The notes beneath the pieces are model-generated. The model had not been told where the DNA came from and searched no databases. It saw only the letters and a program-made list of their open reading frames with translations. A stretch of 64,000 bases of DNA, taken from Prevotella sp. (GTDB lineage: Bacteria; Bacteroidota; Bacteroidia; Bacteroidales; Bacteroidaceae). Numbering within the stretch: the first letter of the stretch is position 1; the number at the start of each line of letters is the position of its first letter. Made by a program: the position numbers and the translations under genes. Positions 32,754 through 42,101 of the stretch are shown here, in pieces. The stretch is taken from positions 22,881 to 86,880 of the forward strand of contig JAILAA010000153.1 in assembly GCA_024681875.1 (NCBI GenBank), written 5' to 3'.

Positions 32754-35700
32754 TTAGTTATAGATGTCTTCTTTCTTTAGTTCAACGACCTTCCCATAGC
32801 GCTGCAGGGCCTGCATGTCGGTGAGTTTGCGGTCACCAATGACGAGCCATACACGGCGGTTGTTCACAACGTGACGGTTGTGGTAGTGTTGTATGTCGCC
32901 TTGCGTAATGCGCGGCAGCAAAGCGGCCTTCAGACGGTTGGGGTCATCGCTATAGCCCTGCATCATGCGGTTAGCTACATTGAAACCGATGGCACGGAAC
33001 GACGGGAATCCGCTTTGGATGCGGCTCAGCATCTCCTGGCGGGCGGCATCAAGGTTCTCTACCACCCCGCCCTGCGAGCACCCCTCCTCGGAGTTTTTCT
33101 CTACCACCCCGCCCTCCGGGCACCCCTCCTCCCAGGAGGAGGGGAATAGTGATTGTGTGAGCAGCGAGTCGACGGCATCGAAGACTTGCAGCGTCTTGTC
33201 GGCCTGTGTGCCCGTGATGGTGACAAAGGCCGCGGGATCGTCGGCATGGCGGGCGTAGTTCGGCTCGAAGAGCACGCCTTGTGTGCTGTAGGCCAAGGAG
33301 CGGAATTCACGGATGTGCTGGAACAGCAGGCTCGACATGCCGCCGCCCATGTAGCGTGCCCACAGCTCGGCGGCAGTGCGCTCGGTGCTGTCAGCGAGGG
33401 CCGGCAGCTGCTCGTAGGTGCAGACGAAGTTCTGGCGCGACTTGGGTACGTGGTAGAAGTAGACAAAACCTTCCGACTCTCCCGAGAGAGGAGAGACAGG
33501 CTGCAGCACGCGGTGTGTGTCGGGTTGAGGCTTTTGGCATTGGGATAGGGGGAGGTGTTGTTGCGATAACATCGCAACAGACAGGACAGGGCGGCGGCCT
33601 ACGTAGATGACATCGCAATCATATTGCTGCACGTCGCGAAGTGCGTTGAGCAGGTCGGCGCTGGTCAGCGCCTTCACCTCGGCAAGTGAGAGCTGCTGCA
33701 GGTACTCGCTTTGTTGACCAAGGCTGACGTAACGAATCATCGGCAGCAGAATGTCGTCTTTCTGTTTGCCGAAAGCCTTGTCGGTCACCTTCGCCTCCTG
33801 CTTCAGCTCTTTTAGGGCCTTGTCATCGGCTGCAGCATGGCCAAGGAAATGATTGAGCAGGCACATGGCGGGCTCTAATTGGTTGTCATGGCCCATGAGG
33901 GTGAGGATGAAACGCTCGTCGTCGGCCTGGCACGTCATCGTCACGCCCAGACGCTGCCAAGCCGTAGCCAATTGCTGCTTCGTCAGCGAGTCAGTGCCCA
34001 CGGTGCCCAAGTATTCGGCCAGCTGGGTGAGCTTGGGCGTGTTCCGCGTGCCGTTGTGGTAGACGAGTGAGAACGTGAAGATGTCGTTCACAGGGTTCTT
34101 GACGGAAAAGAGCGTGACGTGGTCGCTCAACGGCGTGCGTTGTACATCGTTGTCGAAGTCGATGGTGCGGATGGGTTTCTCTGCTACCCCGCCCTCCGGG
34201 CACCCCTCCTCGGAGTTTTTCTCTACCACCCCGCCCTCCGGGCACCCCTCCTCCCAGGAGGAGGGGAATAGAGAGAGCGAGTCGAGCCACAGGGCAAACT
34301 CCGACTTCGCACCGGCGTTCTTCGGCTGCACCGGCACATAGCCGGGCTGGCTCAGCGTCTCCTTCTTCTCCGTGCCGTATTTCTTGCGCAACGTCAGGTG
34401 CTCGGCACCATAGTATTTGCGGGCGGCGGCCACCACCTCGTCCTTCGTCACATGGCGCAGACTCTCGATGAGGTCGAGATATTCCTGCCATGAATGGCCC
34501 TGCGAGAAGACATCGGTCATCAGCTCGGCACGGTTCTCAATGGTCTCCATTTGCTGTTCCATCTCCATCAGCAGGTTGCGCCGCTGGGTTTCCAGCAGCT
34601 CGTTGCTGAAGTCACCCTGCATCACCCTTTCGAGCTGGGCCAGGCACAATGCCTCGGCTTTCTTCATACTGCCGAAGGGAATCTTGGGCACGATGAAAAT
34701 CGCAGTGGCGCCGGCATCGTTCATCGTAGTGTGCATGGCGCCGGCCATCATCACGCGGTGCTCGTTGGTGAGCGAGTCAAGGAAACCGGCTTCCTCGTCG
34801 TAGAGCAGGCGGTTGGCCAACTGCAGCGCCATGGCGTCTTTCTCGAAAGTGGTGGGCGCAGAGAAGACCAGTGCCTCGGCCTTGATGATGGGGATGGGCA
34901 GGCGGATGTCGGCCTGCTCGCCTTTCTGGAAGGGATGAATGGGCGACAGCTGGCGCTCGGGTACAGTGCCCGTGGGGATACGGCCGAAGGTCTTTTCCAA
35001 CAGCGGCAACAGCGAGCCCTCAGGCAAATCGCCTGAGAGGATGAGGCACATGTTCGGTGCCACATAGTATTTCTTGTAGAACGTCTCCATGTCCGACAGG
35101 CGCGGGTTCTTCAGATTCTCCGTTGAGCCGAGTACGGGAAAGGCATAGGGTCGGTCCTTGAATACGGCACGCATCACGGCATCGTAGGCGGCGTACAGCC
35201 CGTCGGCGGCACGGTTCTTTTCTTCGTAGACCGTTTCTAACTCCGACTGGAAGCCTCGGAACACCGGATGGAGGAGGCGCTCGCTGTTCAGCCAGCACCA
35301 CTGCTCGATGTACTGCGGCAGGAAGGTGTTGTAGTACATCGTCATGTCGGCACTCGTACCTGCGTTGAGGCCCGTACCGCCGTATTTCGAGATGAGACGG
35401 TTGAACTCGTTGGGGATGGCATACTCGCCGGCCTTGAGGCTCAGCTCGTTGATGTGCTGCTGAATCTGCGTGCGTGTGGCTTCGTCTGTGGTACGACTGA
35501 GCAGGTCATATTGCGTTGAAATGCTGTCGAGCCAGGGGCGCTCTGCCTCATAGTCGACGGTTCCGATGCGGTCAGTACCCTTGAACATGATATGTTCGAA
35601 GTAATGGGCTATGCCCGTGTCGGGACAGTCTTTGCCACCGGCTCGTACTACCACGCTGCCAGATATCTTTGGCTGTGTGTGGTCTTCGTTCAGCCACACC

Positions 35701-35807
35701 GTCATGCCATTGCTGAGCTGTAGCTCTTTCACAAGCAACGCTGCCGACTGGGCCAACATGCCCTGAGTCAGCAGCGCAGGGATGATGACAGAAAAGAATC
35801 GTCTCAT
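32754..35807 (-). CDS. M16-family (pitrilysin/insulinase-type) zinc peptidase with two 95-base repeat inserts
   Basis: Secreted or periplasmic metallopeptidase, 1017 residues with two M16 halves. Signal peptide MRRFFSVIIPALLTQGMLAQ. The active half has the inverted zinc motif HYFEH at 68-72 and the third ligand region SELETVYEEKNRAADG near 187-202. The C-terminal half has lost the motif, as in most paired M16 proteins. Two Glu/Gly/Pro-rich stretches beginning SLFPSSWEEGCPEGGVVEKN (about 513-543 and 887-917) are encoded by near-identical 95-base repeats. The first falls in the linker between halves, the second in a loop of the C-terminal half. It may be the last gene of the alaS-S41-barrel unit. 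Confidence 0.9.
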   Translation of the reverse strand: MRRFFSVIIPALLTQGMLAQSAALLVKELQLSNGMTVWLNEDHTQPKISGSVVVRAGGKDCPDTGIAHYFEHIMFKGTDRIGTVDYEAERPWLDSISTQYDLLSRTTDEATRTQIQQHINELSLKAGEYAIPNEFNRLISKYGGTGLNAGTSADMTMYYNTFLPQYIEQWCWLNSERLLHPVFRGFQSELETVYEEKNRAADGLYAAYDAVMRAVFKDRPYAFPVLGSTENLKNPRLSDMETFYKKYYVAPNMCLILSGDLPEGSLLPLLEKTFGRIPTGTVPERQLSPIHPFQKGEQADIRLPIPIIKAEALVFSAPTTFEKDAMALQLANRLLYDEEAGFLDSLTNEHRVMMAGAMHTTMNDAGATAIFIVPKIPFGSMKKAEALCLAQLERVMQGDFSNELLETQRRNLLMEMEQQMETIENRAELMTDVFSQGHSWQEYLDLIESLRHVTKDEVVAAARKYYGAEHLTLRKKYGTEKKETLSQPGYVPVQPKNAGAKSEFALWLDSLSLFPSSWEEGCPEGGVVEKNSEEGCPEGGVAEKPIRTIDFDNDVQRTPLSDHVTLFSVKNPVNDIFTFSLVYHNGTRNTPKLTQLAEYLGTVGTDSLTKQQLATAWQRLGVTMTCQADDERFILTLMGHDNQLEPAMCLLNHFLGHAAADDKALKELKQEAKVTDKAFGKQKDDILLPMIRYVSLGQQSEYLQQLSLAEVKALTSADLLNALRDVQQYDCDVIYVGRRPVLSVAMLSQQHLPLSQCQKPQPDTHRVLQPVSPLSGESEGFVYFYHVPKSRQNFVCTYEQLPALADSTERTAAELWARYMGGGMSSLLFQHIREFRSLAYSTQGVLFEPNYARHADDPAAFVTITGTQADKTLQVFDAVDSLLTQSLFPSSWEEGCPEGGVVEKNSEEGCSQGGVVENLDAARQEMLSRIQSGFPSFRAIGFNVANRMMQGYSDDPNRLKAALLPRITQGDIQHYHNRHVVNNRRVWLVIGDRKLTDMQALQRYGKVVELKKEDIYN
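33055..33149 (-). repeat. 95-base repeat inside M16 gene, copy 2
   Basis: It has two tandem units built on CCACCCCGCCCTCCGGGCAC, then a CCTCCTCCCAGGAGGAGG palindrome. It differs from the copy at 34177-34271 at four of 95 positions. Confidence 0.8.
34177..34271 (-). repeat. 95-base repeat inside M16 gene, copy 1
   Basis: Same orientation, frame and structure as 33055-33149. It encodes the interdomain insert. Confidence 0.8.
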
Positions 35808-35831
35808 TCTTCGATTGTTTGTCTTTCTATT

Positions 35832-35918
35832 TCAGTCCGTTCCAGTCCTATATAAAAACACAATTCCTCCTGCCACAAGGAGCGGCAAGAGGAACTGTTT
35901 GCTTCTGAGCAACTTCAT
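35832..35918 (-). CDS. Possible 28-residue single-pass membrane peptide
   Basis: ATG at 35918, TGA at 35832: MKLLRSKQ, then a hydrophobic stretch FLLPLLVAGGIVFLY, then RTGTD. It has a basic N-terminus, one transmembrane span and a polar tail. It starts 6 bases after the barrel gene's stop and ends 24 bases before the M16 start, filling the gap on the same strand. The same bases can form a stem (TTCCTCTTGCC with GGCAGGAGGAA) followed by TTGTGTTTTT, so it could instead be a terminator. Not assigned to any family. Confidence 0.35.
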   Translation of the reverse strand: MKLLRSKQFLLPLLVAGGIVFLYRTGTD

Positions 35919-35924
35919 GGCTGT

Positions 35925-36551
35925 TTAGAAGTTGACACCGATATTCAGATAGAGAGCGTGGCCCGTAGCCTCCAAGTCGTGTTCGTTCTCCTTAGCAATG
36001 TTGGCAATACCAAACTGGTAGCCCACTTCGGCATAGAGTTTGTTGTACTCTGCACCACAGCCCACCTTGATACCCATGTCGCCACGCTTGAAGTGCTTGT
36101 ATGACGAGCGGCTGGTGCTTGCTCCGCCTTCTTCTTCAGCAGGAGACTTTTGCTTCCCTGCAATGCCCAGACTGAAATAGGGTCCTACATAAGGCAGGAC
36201 AGCAATGTCGTCGTTGACCTGAATACCATACTTAATAAGCAGAGGCACCTCAAAATAGGTAAGACTCACCTTGGCCTTGTCTTTCTTGGCACCGCGCTCG
36301 GTGTAATAAAGGCCGCTCTCAAGGAACACAGGTGTAGTGTCACTCAGGCGCAGACCGACAACGCCGGCCATGTTCAGACCCGTCTTGCTGTCGAGGTCAA
36401 CATAGTCACCACCGATACCGGCGAAGTTGGCACCGAGGCGGAGTCCATAATAGAGTGAGCTCTCATCGAGTGAGAAGCCGCCACTGCTGTACTGTGCAAA
36501 CGAGGGTGCTGCAAAAAGCACCGTGAAAAGGCTTAACAAAATCTTCTTCAT
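35925..36551 (-). CDS. Small outer-membrane beta-barrel protein (PorT/OmpW-like)
   Basis: 208 residues. Signal peptide MKKILLSLFTVLFAAPSFAQ from the ATG at 36551. Alternating amphipathic strands follow (LYYGLRLGANFAGIGGDYVD, GLNMAGVVGLRLSD, VFLESGLYYTERGAK, YFEVPLLIKYGIQVN), the usual pattern of the Bacteroidota outer-membrane barrel family. It ends in LNIGVNF with a terminal Phe. It lies 38 bases after the S41 peptidase gene on the same strand. The specific function is unknown. Confidence 0.85.
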   Translation of the reverse strand: MKKILLSLFTVLFAAPSFAQYSSGGFSLDESSLYYGLRLGANFAGIGGDYVDLDSKTGLNMAGVVGLRLSDTTPVFLESGLYYTERGAKKDKAKVSLTYFEVPLLIKYGIQVNDDIAVLPYVGPYFSLGIAGKQKSPAEEEGGASTSRSSYKHFKRGDMGIKVGCGAEYNKLYAEVGYQFGIANIAKENEHDLEATGHALYLNIGVNF

Positions 36552-36589
36552 AATCATAAAAATTTATAAAGTGAATAATTGAATAGTTC

Positions 36590-37597
36590 TTAATCTTTCA
36601 GAAGTTTCCGAGCAAACTCGATAATGGTATCGCGACCTCGCAGGAAATCATCATCACTGAGACTCACGTTGTAGTCCGGCTCAATGCCGAATTCTGTGGA
36701 ATGGCGATGAGCGTCGTAGGTAGGCACGGCCGAGAAACGCACGTTCCAACCGTTGGGCAACGATGAATTGAAAGGCATTCCAGCGCCACCGCCAGTATGG
36801 TCGCCCACAATCTTTACCATAGGCATTTCCTTCATATACATCGTGAACTCGTTGGCGGCAGAGAAGACACTACGGTTAGTAAGAACAGCTACCGGCTTGT
36901 GCCAGCGGACATTACTCGACGGCTCCAAATAGTGCGTCTCCATCTGCGAAAAGTCGCTATGACCAGGCCCTGTTTTATGCTGGGTATAGCCTACGAGCGT
37001 TTTCTCGTGACAGAAGCGTGCCGCAAGCTTTTCGGCATTGGTAAGGTCGCCACCGCCATTGCCGCGAATGTCGATGATTAGTCCCTGGCATGGCATCAGA
37101 TACATCAGCACCTCGTCAAGATTTCCTTCGCCAATACCATAGGAAAAGCTCTCGTAGCGGATGTAACCGATATTGTCGTCAAGGATGCGATAATAGAGTC
37201 CGGAGGCAATACGGTAGTTGATACCCATGTATAGACGGTAAAGACTGTCGCTATAGTTGGCAGGATAGTCCTCGTGCCAAGCCCAATAGCGCCCATAGTC
37301 GTGAGCAGCCGTCAGGTTGACGTGGCCGTCGCGCAACTCGCCCAGCATCTGCGTCAACACCTCGAAGAGCTGCATGCTGGTCATGTCGTCGTCGATGCGC
37401 ACCTCATACTTGCGACGCACGGCGTTCCAGTCGAGACCGTATTCATGCTGTTTGAAATCAAAAAAGCAGTAGTGCTCGTCGATGATTTTCCACAACGCCT
37501 CGAAGTTACCCTTCGGTGTGTTGGGCAACTCCTCCTCGTCGACGCAAGCCGTCAGGCAAAGCGTCAGGAGTATGGCGATATAGAAAAGCTTTTTCAA
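36590..37597 (-). CDS. S41-family (C-terminal processing type) peptidase, lipoprotein
   Basis: 335 residues, starting at TTG (37597), because the first codons give a signal peptide with lipobox LTAC directly (MKKLFYIAILLTLCLTAC) and no in-frame ATG precedes. The tail-specific protease core has NIGYIRYESFSYG near 144-156, GLIIDIRGNGGGDLTNAE near 173-190 and the probable nucleophile Ser in TNRSVFSAANEF near 245-256. GDHTGGGAGMP follows. No PDZ domain is visible. It starts 11 bases after alaS and may share its transcript. The substrate is unknown. Confidence 0.88.
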   Translation of the reverse strand: MKKLFYIAILLTLCLTACVDEEELPNTPKGNFEALWKIIDEHYCFFDFKQHEYGLDWNAVRRKYEVRIDDDMTSMQLFEVLTQMLGELRDGHVNLTAAHDYGRYWAWHEDYPANYSDSLYRLYMGINYRIASGLYYRILDDNIGYIRYESFSYGIGEGNLDEVLMYLMPCQGLIIDIRGNGGGDLTNAEKLAARFCHEKTLVGYTQHKTGPGHSDFSQMETHYLEPSSNVRWHKPVAVLTNRSVFSAANEFTMYMKEMPMVKIVGDHTGGGAGMPFNSSLPNGWNVRFSAVPTYDAHRHSTEFGIEPDYNVSLSDDDFLRGRDTIIEFARKLLKD

Positions 37598-37608
37598 TGT
37601 GTAAAGCT

Positions 37609-40272
37609 TTACAAGTTGGCAAGTTCAATCACCTTGTCGACGGCAGCGTTGAGTCCTTCAGCGTTCTTGCCTCCTGCCTGTGCGAAGTGCGGCTGTCCGC
37701 CGCCGCCGCCTTGGATAAGCTTGGCTGCTTCGCGTACCAGCTGACCAGCGTTCAGCCCGTGGTCGGCCACGAGGTCTTCGCTGAGCATGACGGTGAGTTG
37801 TGGCTTGTCATCATGCTTCGATCCGATGACGCAGAGGAACGGTACGGCAACAGCGGCACGCAGCTTGAAGGCGAGGTCTTTGGCCAGAGCGGATGTCGTA
37901 TCTATCACCTTGCTGATGACGTTGACGCCGTTGATGACCTGTATCTCGGTCAACAGATAGTCTTTGATACGCTCCACACCCTGTGCCTGGAAGGCCTCAA
38001 TCTCTTTCTTCATGGCGTCGTGCTCCTCGATGTATTTCTGGATGACGCCCTGCAGGTCCTTGGCATTGTTGAAGAACGACTTGACAGACTTCAGCGTGTC
38101 TTCCAATACGTACATCAGGTCTTCGCACTCACGGCCTGTCTTTGCCTCAATACGGCGGATGCCGGCGGCCACGCTACTCTCAGAGAGAATCTTGAAGAAG
38201 CCGATACGACCCGTGCTGGTGGTGTGGATACCACCGCAGAGCTCGCATGACGGGCCGAAGCGCATGACACGCACCTTGTCGCCGTATTTCTCGCCGAAGA
38301 GGGCGATGGCACCCAACTTCTTGGCTTCTTCCATCGGCATGTCGCGGTGTTCATCGCGGGGCAGGTCCTGACGAATCATCTCGTTCACCAGACGCTCCAC
38401 CTGACGTAGCTGCTCGTCACTGACCTTTTCGAAGTGACTGAAGTCGAAGCGCAGGATGTCGGGCGAGACAAACGAGCCCTTCTGCTCCACGTGGTCACCC
38501 AAGACCTGCTTCAAGGCATAGTCGAGCAGGTGGGTGGCGGTGTGGTTGGCGGCACTGGCATCGCGTTTGTCGGTGTCGACACAGGCCATGAACTCTGCCG
38601 TCGGGTCTTTGGGCAGTTCCTTGACGATGTGTACGGTCTGGCCGTTCTCACGCTTCGAGTCGATGATCTCCACCGTTTCGTTTTCGCCGGCGAGTACGCC
38701 ACAGTCGCCTACCTGGCCGCCCATCTCACCGTAGAACGGTGTATAGTCGAGCACCAGTTCGTAGAAGGTGTTCTTTTTCTGCGTCACCTTGCGGTAGCGC
38801 AGGATGTGGCAGGTGTATTCAGTATAGTCGTAGCCAACGAATTGCTGCTCGCCAGCCTGTAGCTCCTCCCAGTCGCTATTTTCAACGGCGGCGGCATTGC
38901 GGGCGCGTTCCTTCTGCTTCTGCATCTCCACGTTGAACTGCTCCTCGTTGACGGTGAAGCCGTTCTCGCGACAGATAAGTTCCGTGAGGTCGAGGGGGAA
39001 ACCGTAGGTGTCGAACAGACGGAAGGCCTGCACACCGTCCAGCTCGGTCTTGCCGTCGGCCCTAAGCTGCTCCATCGCCTTGTCGAGCAGGGCGATACCC
39101 TTGTCGAGGGTGCGCAGGAAGGCATCCTCCTCTTCTTTCATCACACGTGCGATGAGCTGTTGCTGAGCCTTCAGTTCGGGGAAGGCATCGCCCATCTCCT
39201 CGACGAGCGTGGGCAGGAGCTTATAGAGGAAGGCCTCTTTCTGATCAAGGAAGGTGTAGGCATAGCGGACGGCTCGACGTAGGATGCGGCGGATGACGTA
39301 ACCTGCCTTCGCATTGCCAGGCAGCTGGCCATCGGCGATAGAGAAGCTGACAGCACGCAAGTGGTCGGCGCAAACGCGCATGGCCACGTTGATGTCGTCC
39401 TGCTCCTTTGTGATGGGAGCAACCTGCTCCTCTTCGAAGGTGACATATTTCAGACCGGTGATGTTTTGCTCAGCCTTTATGATGGGCTGGAAAACATCGG
39501 TATCGTAGTTGGAGTGCTTGCCCTGCAGCATGCGGACGAGACGCTCAAAGCCCATGCCAGTGTCGATAACGTTCATCGAGAGCTTTTCGAGTGAGCCGTC
39601 AGCCTTGCGGTTGAACTGCATGAACACGAGGTTCCAAATCTCGATGACCTGCGGGTCGTCCTTGTTTACCAACTCACGGCCAGTCTTGCCGCTGGCAGCC
39701 TTCTGCTCAGGCGTGCGGCTGTCGACGTGAATCTCCGAGCAGGGTCCACAGGGACCTGTGTCGCCCATCTCCCAGAAGTTGTCGTGCTTGTTGCCGTTGA
39801 TGATATGGTCCTCAGGTACGTGCTTGGCCCAGTATTTGGCGGCTTCGTCGTCGCGGGGGATGTTTTCTTCGGGAGAACCCTCGAACACGGTGACATACAA
39901 GTCCTCGGGGTTCAGCTTCAGCACGTCGACCAGGTATTCCCAGGCCATGTCGATGGCACCCTCTTTGAAGTAGTCGCCAAACGACCAGTTGCCCAGCATC
40001 TCGAACATTGTGTGGTGGTAGGTATCATGCCCCACCTCTTCCAGATCGTTGTGCTTGCCGCTCACGCGCAGACATTTCTGCGTGTCGGCACGGCGGCGCG
40101 GTTCTGGGTCGCGTGTACCCAATATAATATCTTTCCACTGGTTCATGCCGGCGTTGGTGAACATCAGCGTCGGATCATCCTTAATCACCATCGGTGCCGA
40201 CGGCACGATGGCATGTTCCTTAGACTCGAAATACTTCTTGAACGAGTCGCGGATTTCTTTTGCAGTCATCAT
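37609..40272 (-). CDS. alaS: Alanyl-tRNA synthetase
   Basis: Charges tRNA-Ala. 887 residues from the ATG at 40272 (the GTG at 40275 and ATG at 40269 are alternatives). N-terminal class II catalytic core with [34 protein letters not shown] and [18 protein letters not shown]. The editing domain has [12 protein letters not shown] and the zinc Cys/His cluster [18 protein letters not shown]-Ala domain ends with [14 protein letters not shown]. It is full length with no inserts. It is probably the first gene of a four- or five-gene - strand unit. Confidence 0.98.
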   Translation of the reverse strand: MMTAKEIRDSFKKYFESKEHAIVPSAPMVIKDDPTLMFTNAGMNQWKDIILGTRDPEPRRRADTQKCLRVSGKHNDLEEVGHDTYHHTMFEMLGNWSFGDYFKEGAIDMAWEYLVDVLKLNPEDLYVTVFEGSPEENIPRDDEAAKYWAKHVPEDHIINGNKHDNFWEMGDTGPCGPCSEIHVDSRTPEQKAASGKTGRELVNKDDPQVIEIWNLVFMQFNRKADGSLEKLSMNVIDTGMGFERLVRMLQGKHSNYDTDVFQPIIKAEQNITGLKYVTFEEEQVAPITKEQDDINVAMRVCADHLRAVSFSIADGQLPGNAKAGYVIRRILRRAVRYAYTFLDQKEAFLYKLLPTLVEEMGDAFPELKAQQQLIARVMKEEEDAFLRTLDKGIALLDKAMEQLRADGKTELDGVQAFRLFDTYGFPLDLTELICRENGFTVNEEQFNVEMQKQKERARNAAAVENSDWEELQAGEQQFVGYDYTEYTCHILRYRKVTQKKNTFYELVLDYTPFYGEMGGQVGDCGVLAGENETVEIIDSKRENGQTVHIVKELPKDPTAEFMACVDTDKRDASAANHTATHLLDYALKQVLGDHVEQKGSFVSPDILRFDFSHFEKVSDEQLRQVERLVNEMIRQDLPRDEHRDMPMEEAKKLGAIALFGEKYGDKVRVMRFGPSCELCGGIHTTSTGRIGFFKILSESSVAAGIRRIEAKTGRECEDLMYVLEDTLKSVKSFFNNAKDLQGVIQKYIEEHDAMKKEIEAFQAQGVERIKDYLLTEIQVINGVNVISKVIDTTSALAKDLAFKLRAAVAVPFLCVIGSKHDDKPQLTVMLSEDLVADHGLNAGQLVREAAKLIQGGGGGQPHFAQAGGKNAEGLNAAVDKVIELANL

Positions 40273-40352
40273 CACAATTTACTATTTGATATTTCTTTTA
40301 GTCGCTACGCTTTGTAAAAGCGCTAAAGCGAGTTCTATTTACAATTTGGGTG

Positions 40353-40360
40353 CAAAGTTA
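40353..40360 (-). promoter_or_regulatory. -7 box for alaS
   Basis: The - strand reads TAACTTTG, giving a leader of about 75 bases. No clear -33 TTTG is seen. It lies opposite the divergent esterase promoter. Confidence 0.6.
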
Positions 40361-40435
40361 CGAAAAGTAGAGAAAAAATGCGAAAAAACTCGTTTCTTTT
40401 TTTTACTGAGACGCTGTTATATTGCGAAAAATGCA

Positions 40436-40443
40436 TATCTTTG
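40436..40443 (+). promoter_or_regulatory. -7 box for the esterase/GH3 cluster
   Basis: TATCTTTG with a leader of about 30 bases to the ATG at 40475. This promoter could drive all four + strand genes to 45720. Confidence 0.65.
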
Positions 40444-40456
40444 CAGCATCTAATAA

Positions 40457-41686
<1,230 letters not shown>

Positions 41687-41692
41687 TAGATT

Positions 41693-42095
41693 ATGAAAAA
41701 GACGATGTTTTTCGCCCTCGGCATGGCCACTCTTTTCGTAAGTTGTAATTCTGCCGGGCAGGCCATTGGCGAGGAGGTCAAGGAGTATGGTGCCGACATG
41801 CTGCTGGCTCCTGCACTGAACATCACGAGCATCAAGCACTTCGCTGCCAACAATCAGGAGACTAACCGCATGAATACCGATGCACACATCTCCCAGCGCG
41901 CTCTCCTCGAGATCTACCTGAAGGGTTTCGAGATTGCCATCAAGGAGGCTAAGCCCTGGACGGTGATGACCTCCTACAACTACATCAACGGCACCTACGC
42001 CTCTGAGAGCAAGGACCTCGTCACCACCATCCTGCGCGACGAAGGTTAATGACGTGATGCGGCCTGAGGTACAGATAAATCTTTTGAAAAGGTAA
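41693..42095 (+). pseudogene. Relic of a GH3 gene: signal peptide, central fragment and C-terminus joined by deletions
   Basis: The open frame 41693-42049 (118 residues) has a lipoprotein-type signal (ATLFVSC), then [23 protein letters not shown], which matches the intact GH3 gene downstream (GQGIGNEVREFGLDWILSPAMNL). It jumps over about 38 residues to [16 protein letters not shown] and runs to TTILRDEG before stopping. In the +1 frame, 42048-42095 then encodes DVMRPEVQINLLKR, matching the C-terminus NVMKPNVKLNLLRR of the intact gene. So the head, middle and tail of a second GH3 survive and the rest, including the catalytic Asp region, is gone. It is not expected to be a working glycosidase. 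Confidence 0.85.
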
Positions 42096-42101
42096 AAAAA
42101 C

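Noticed and set aside
33055..34271. Frameshift or sequencing artefact as cause of the odd M16 inserts
   Set aside because: Both inserts keep the frame, lie between well-matched M16 segments, and are near-identical structured repeats rather than noise.
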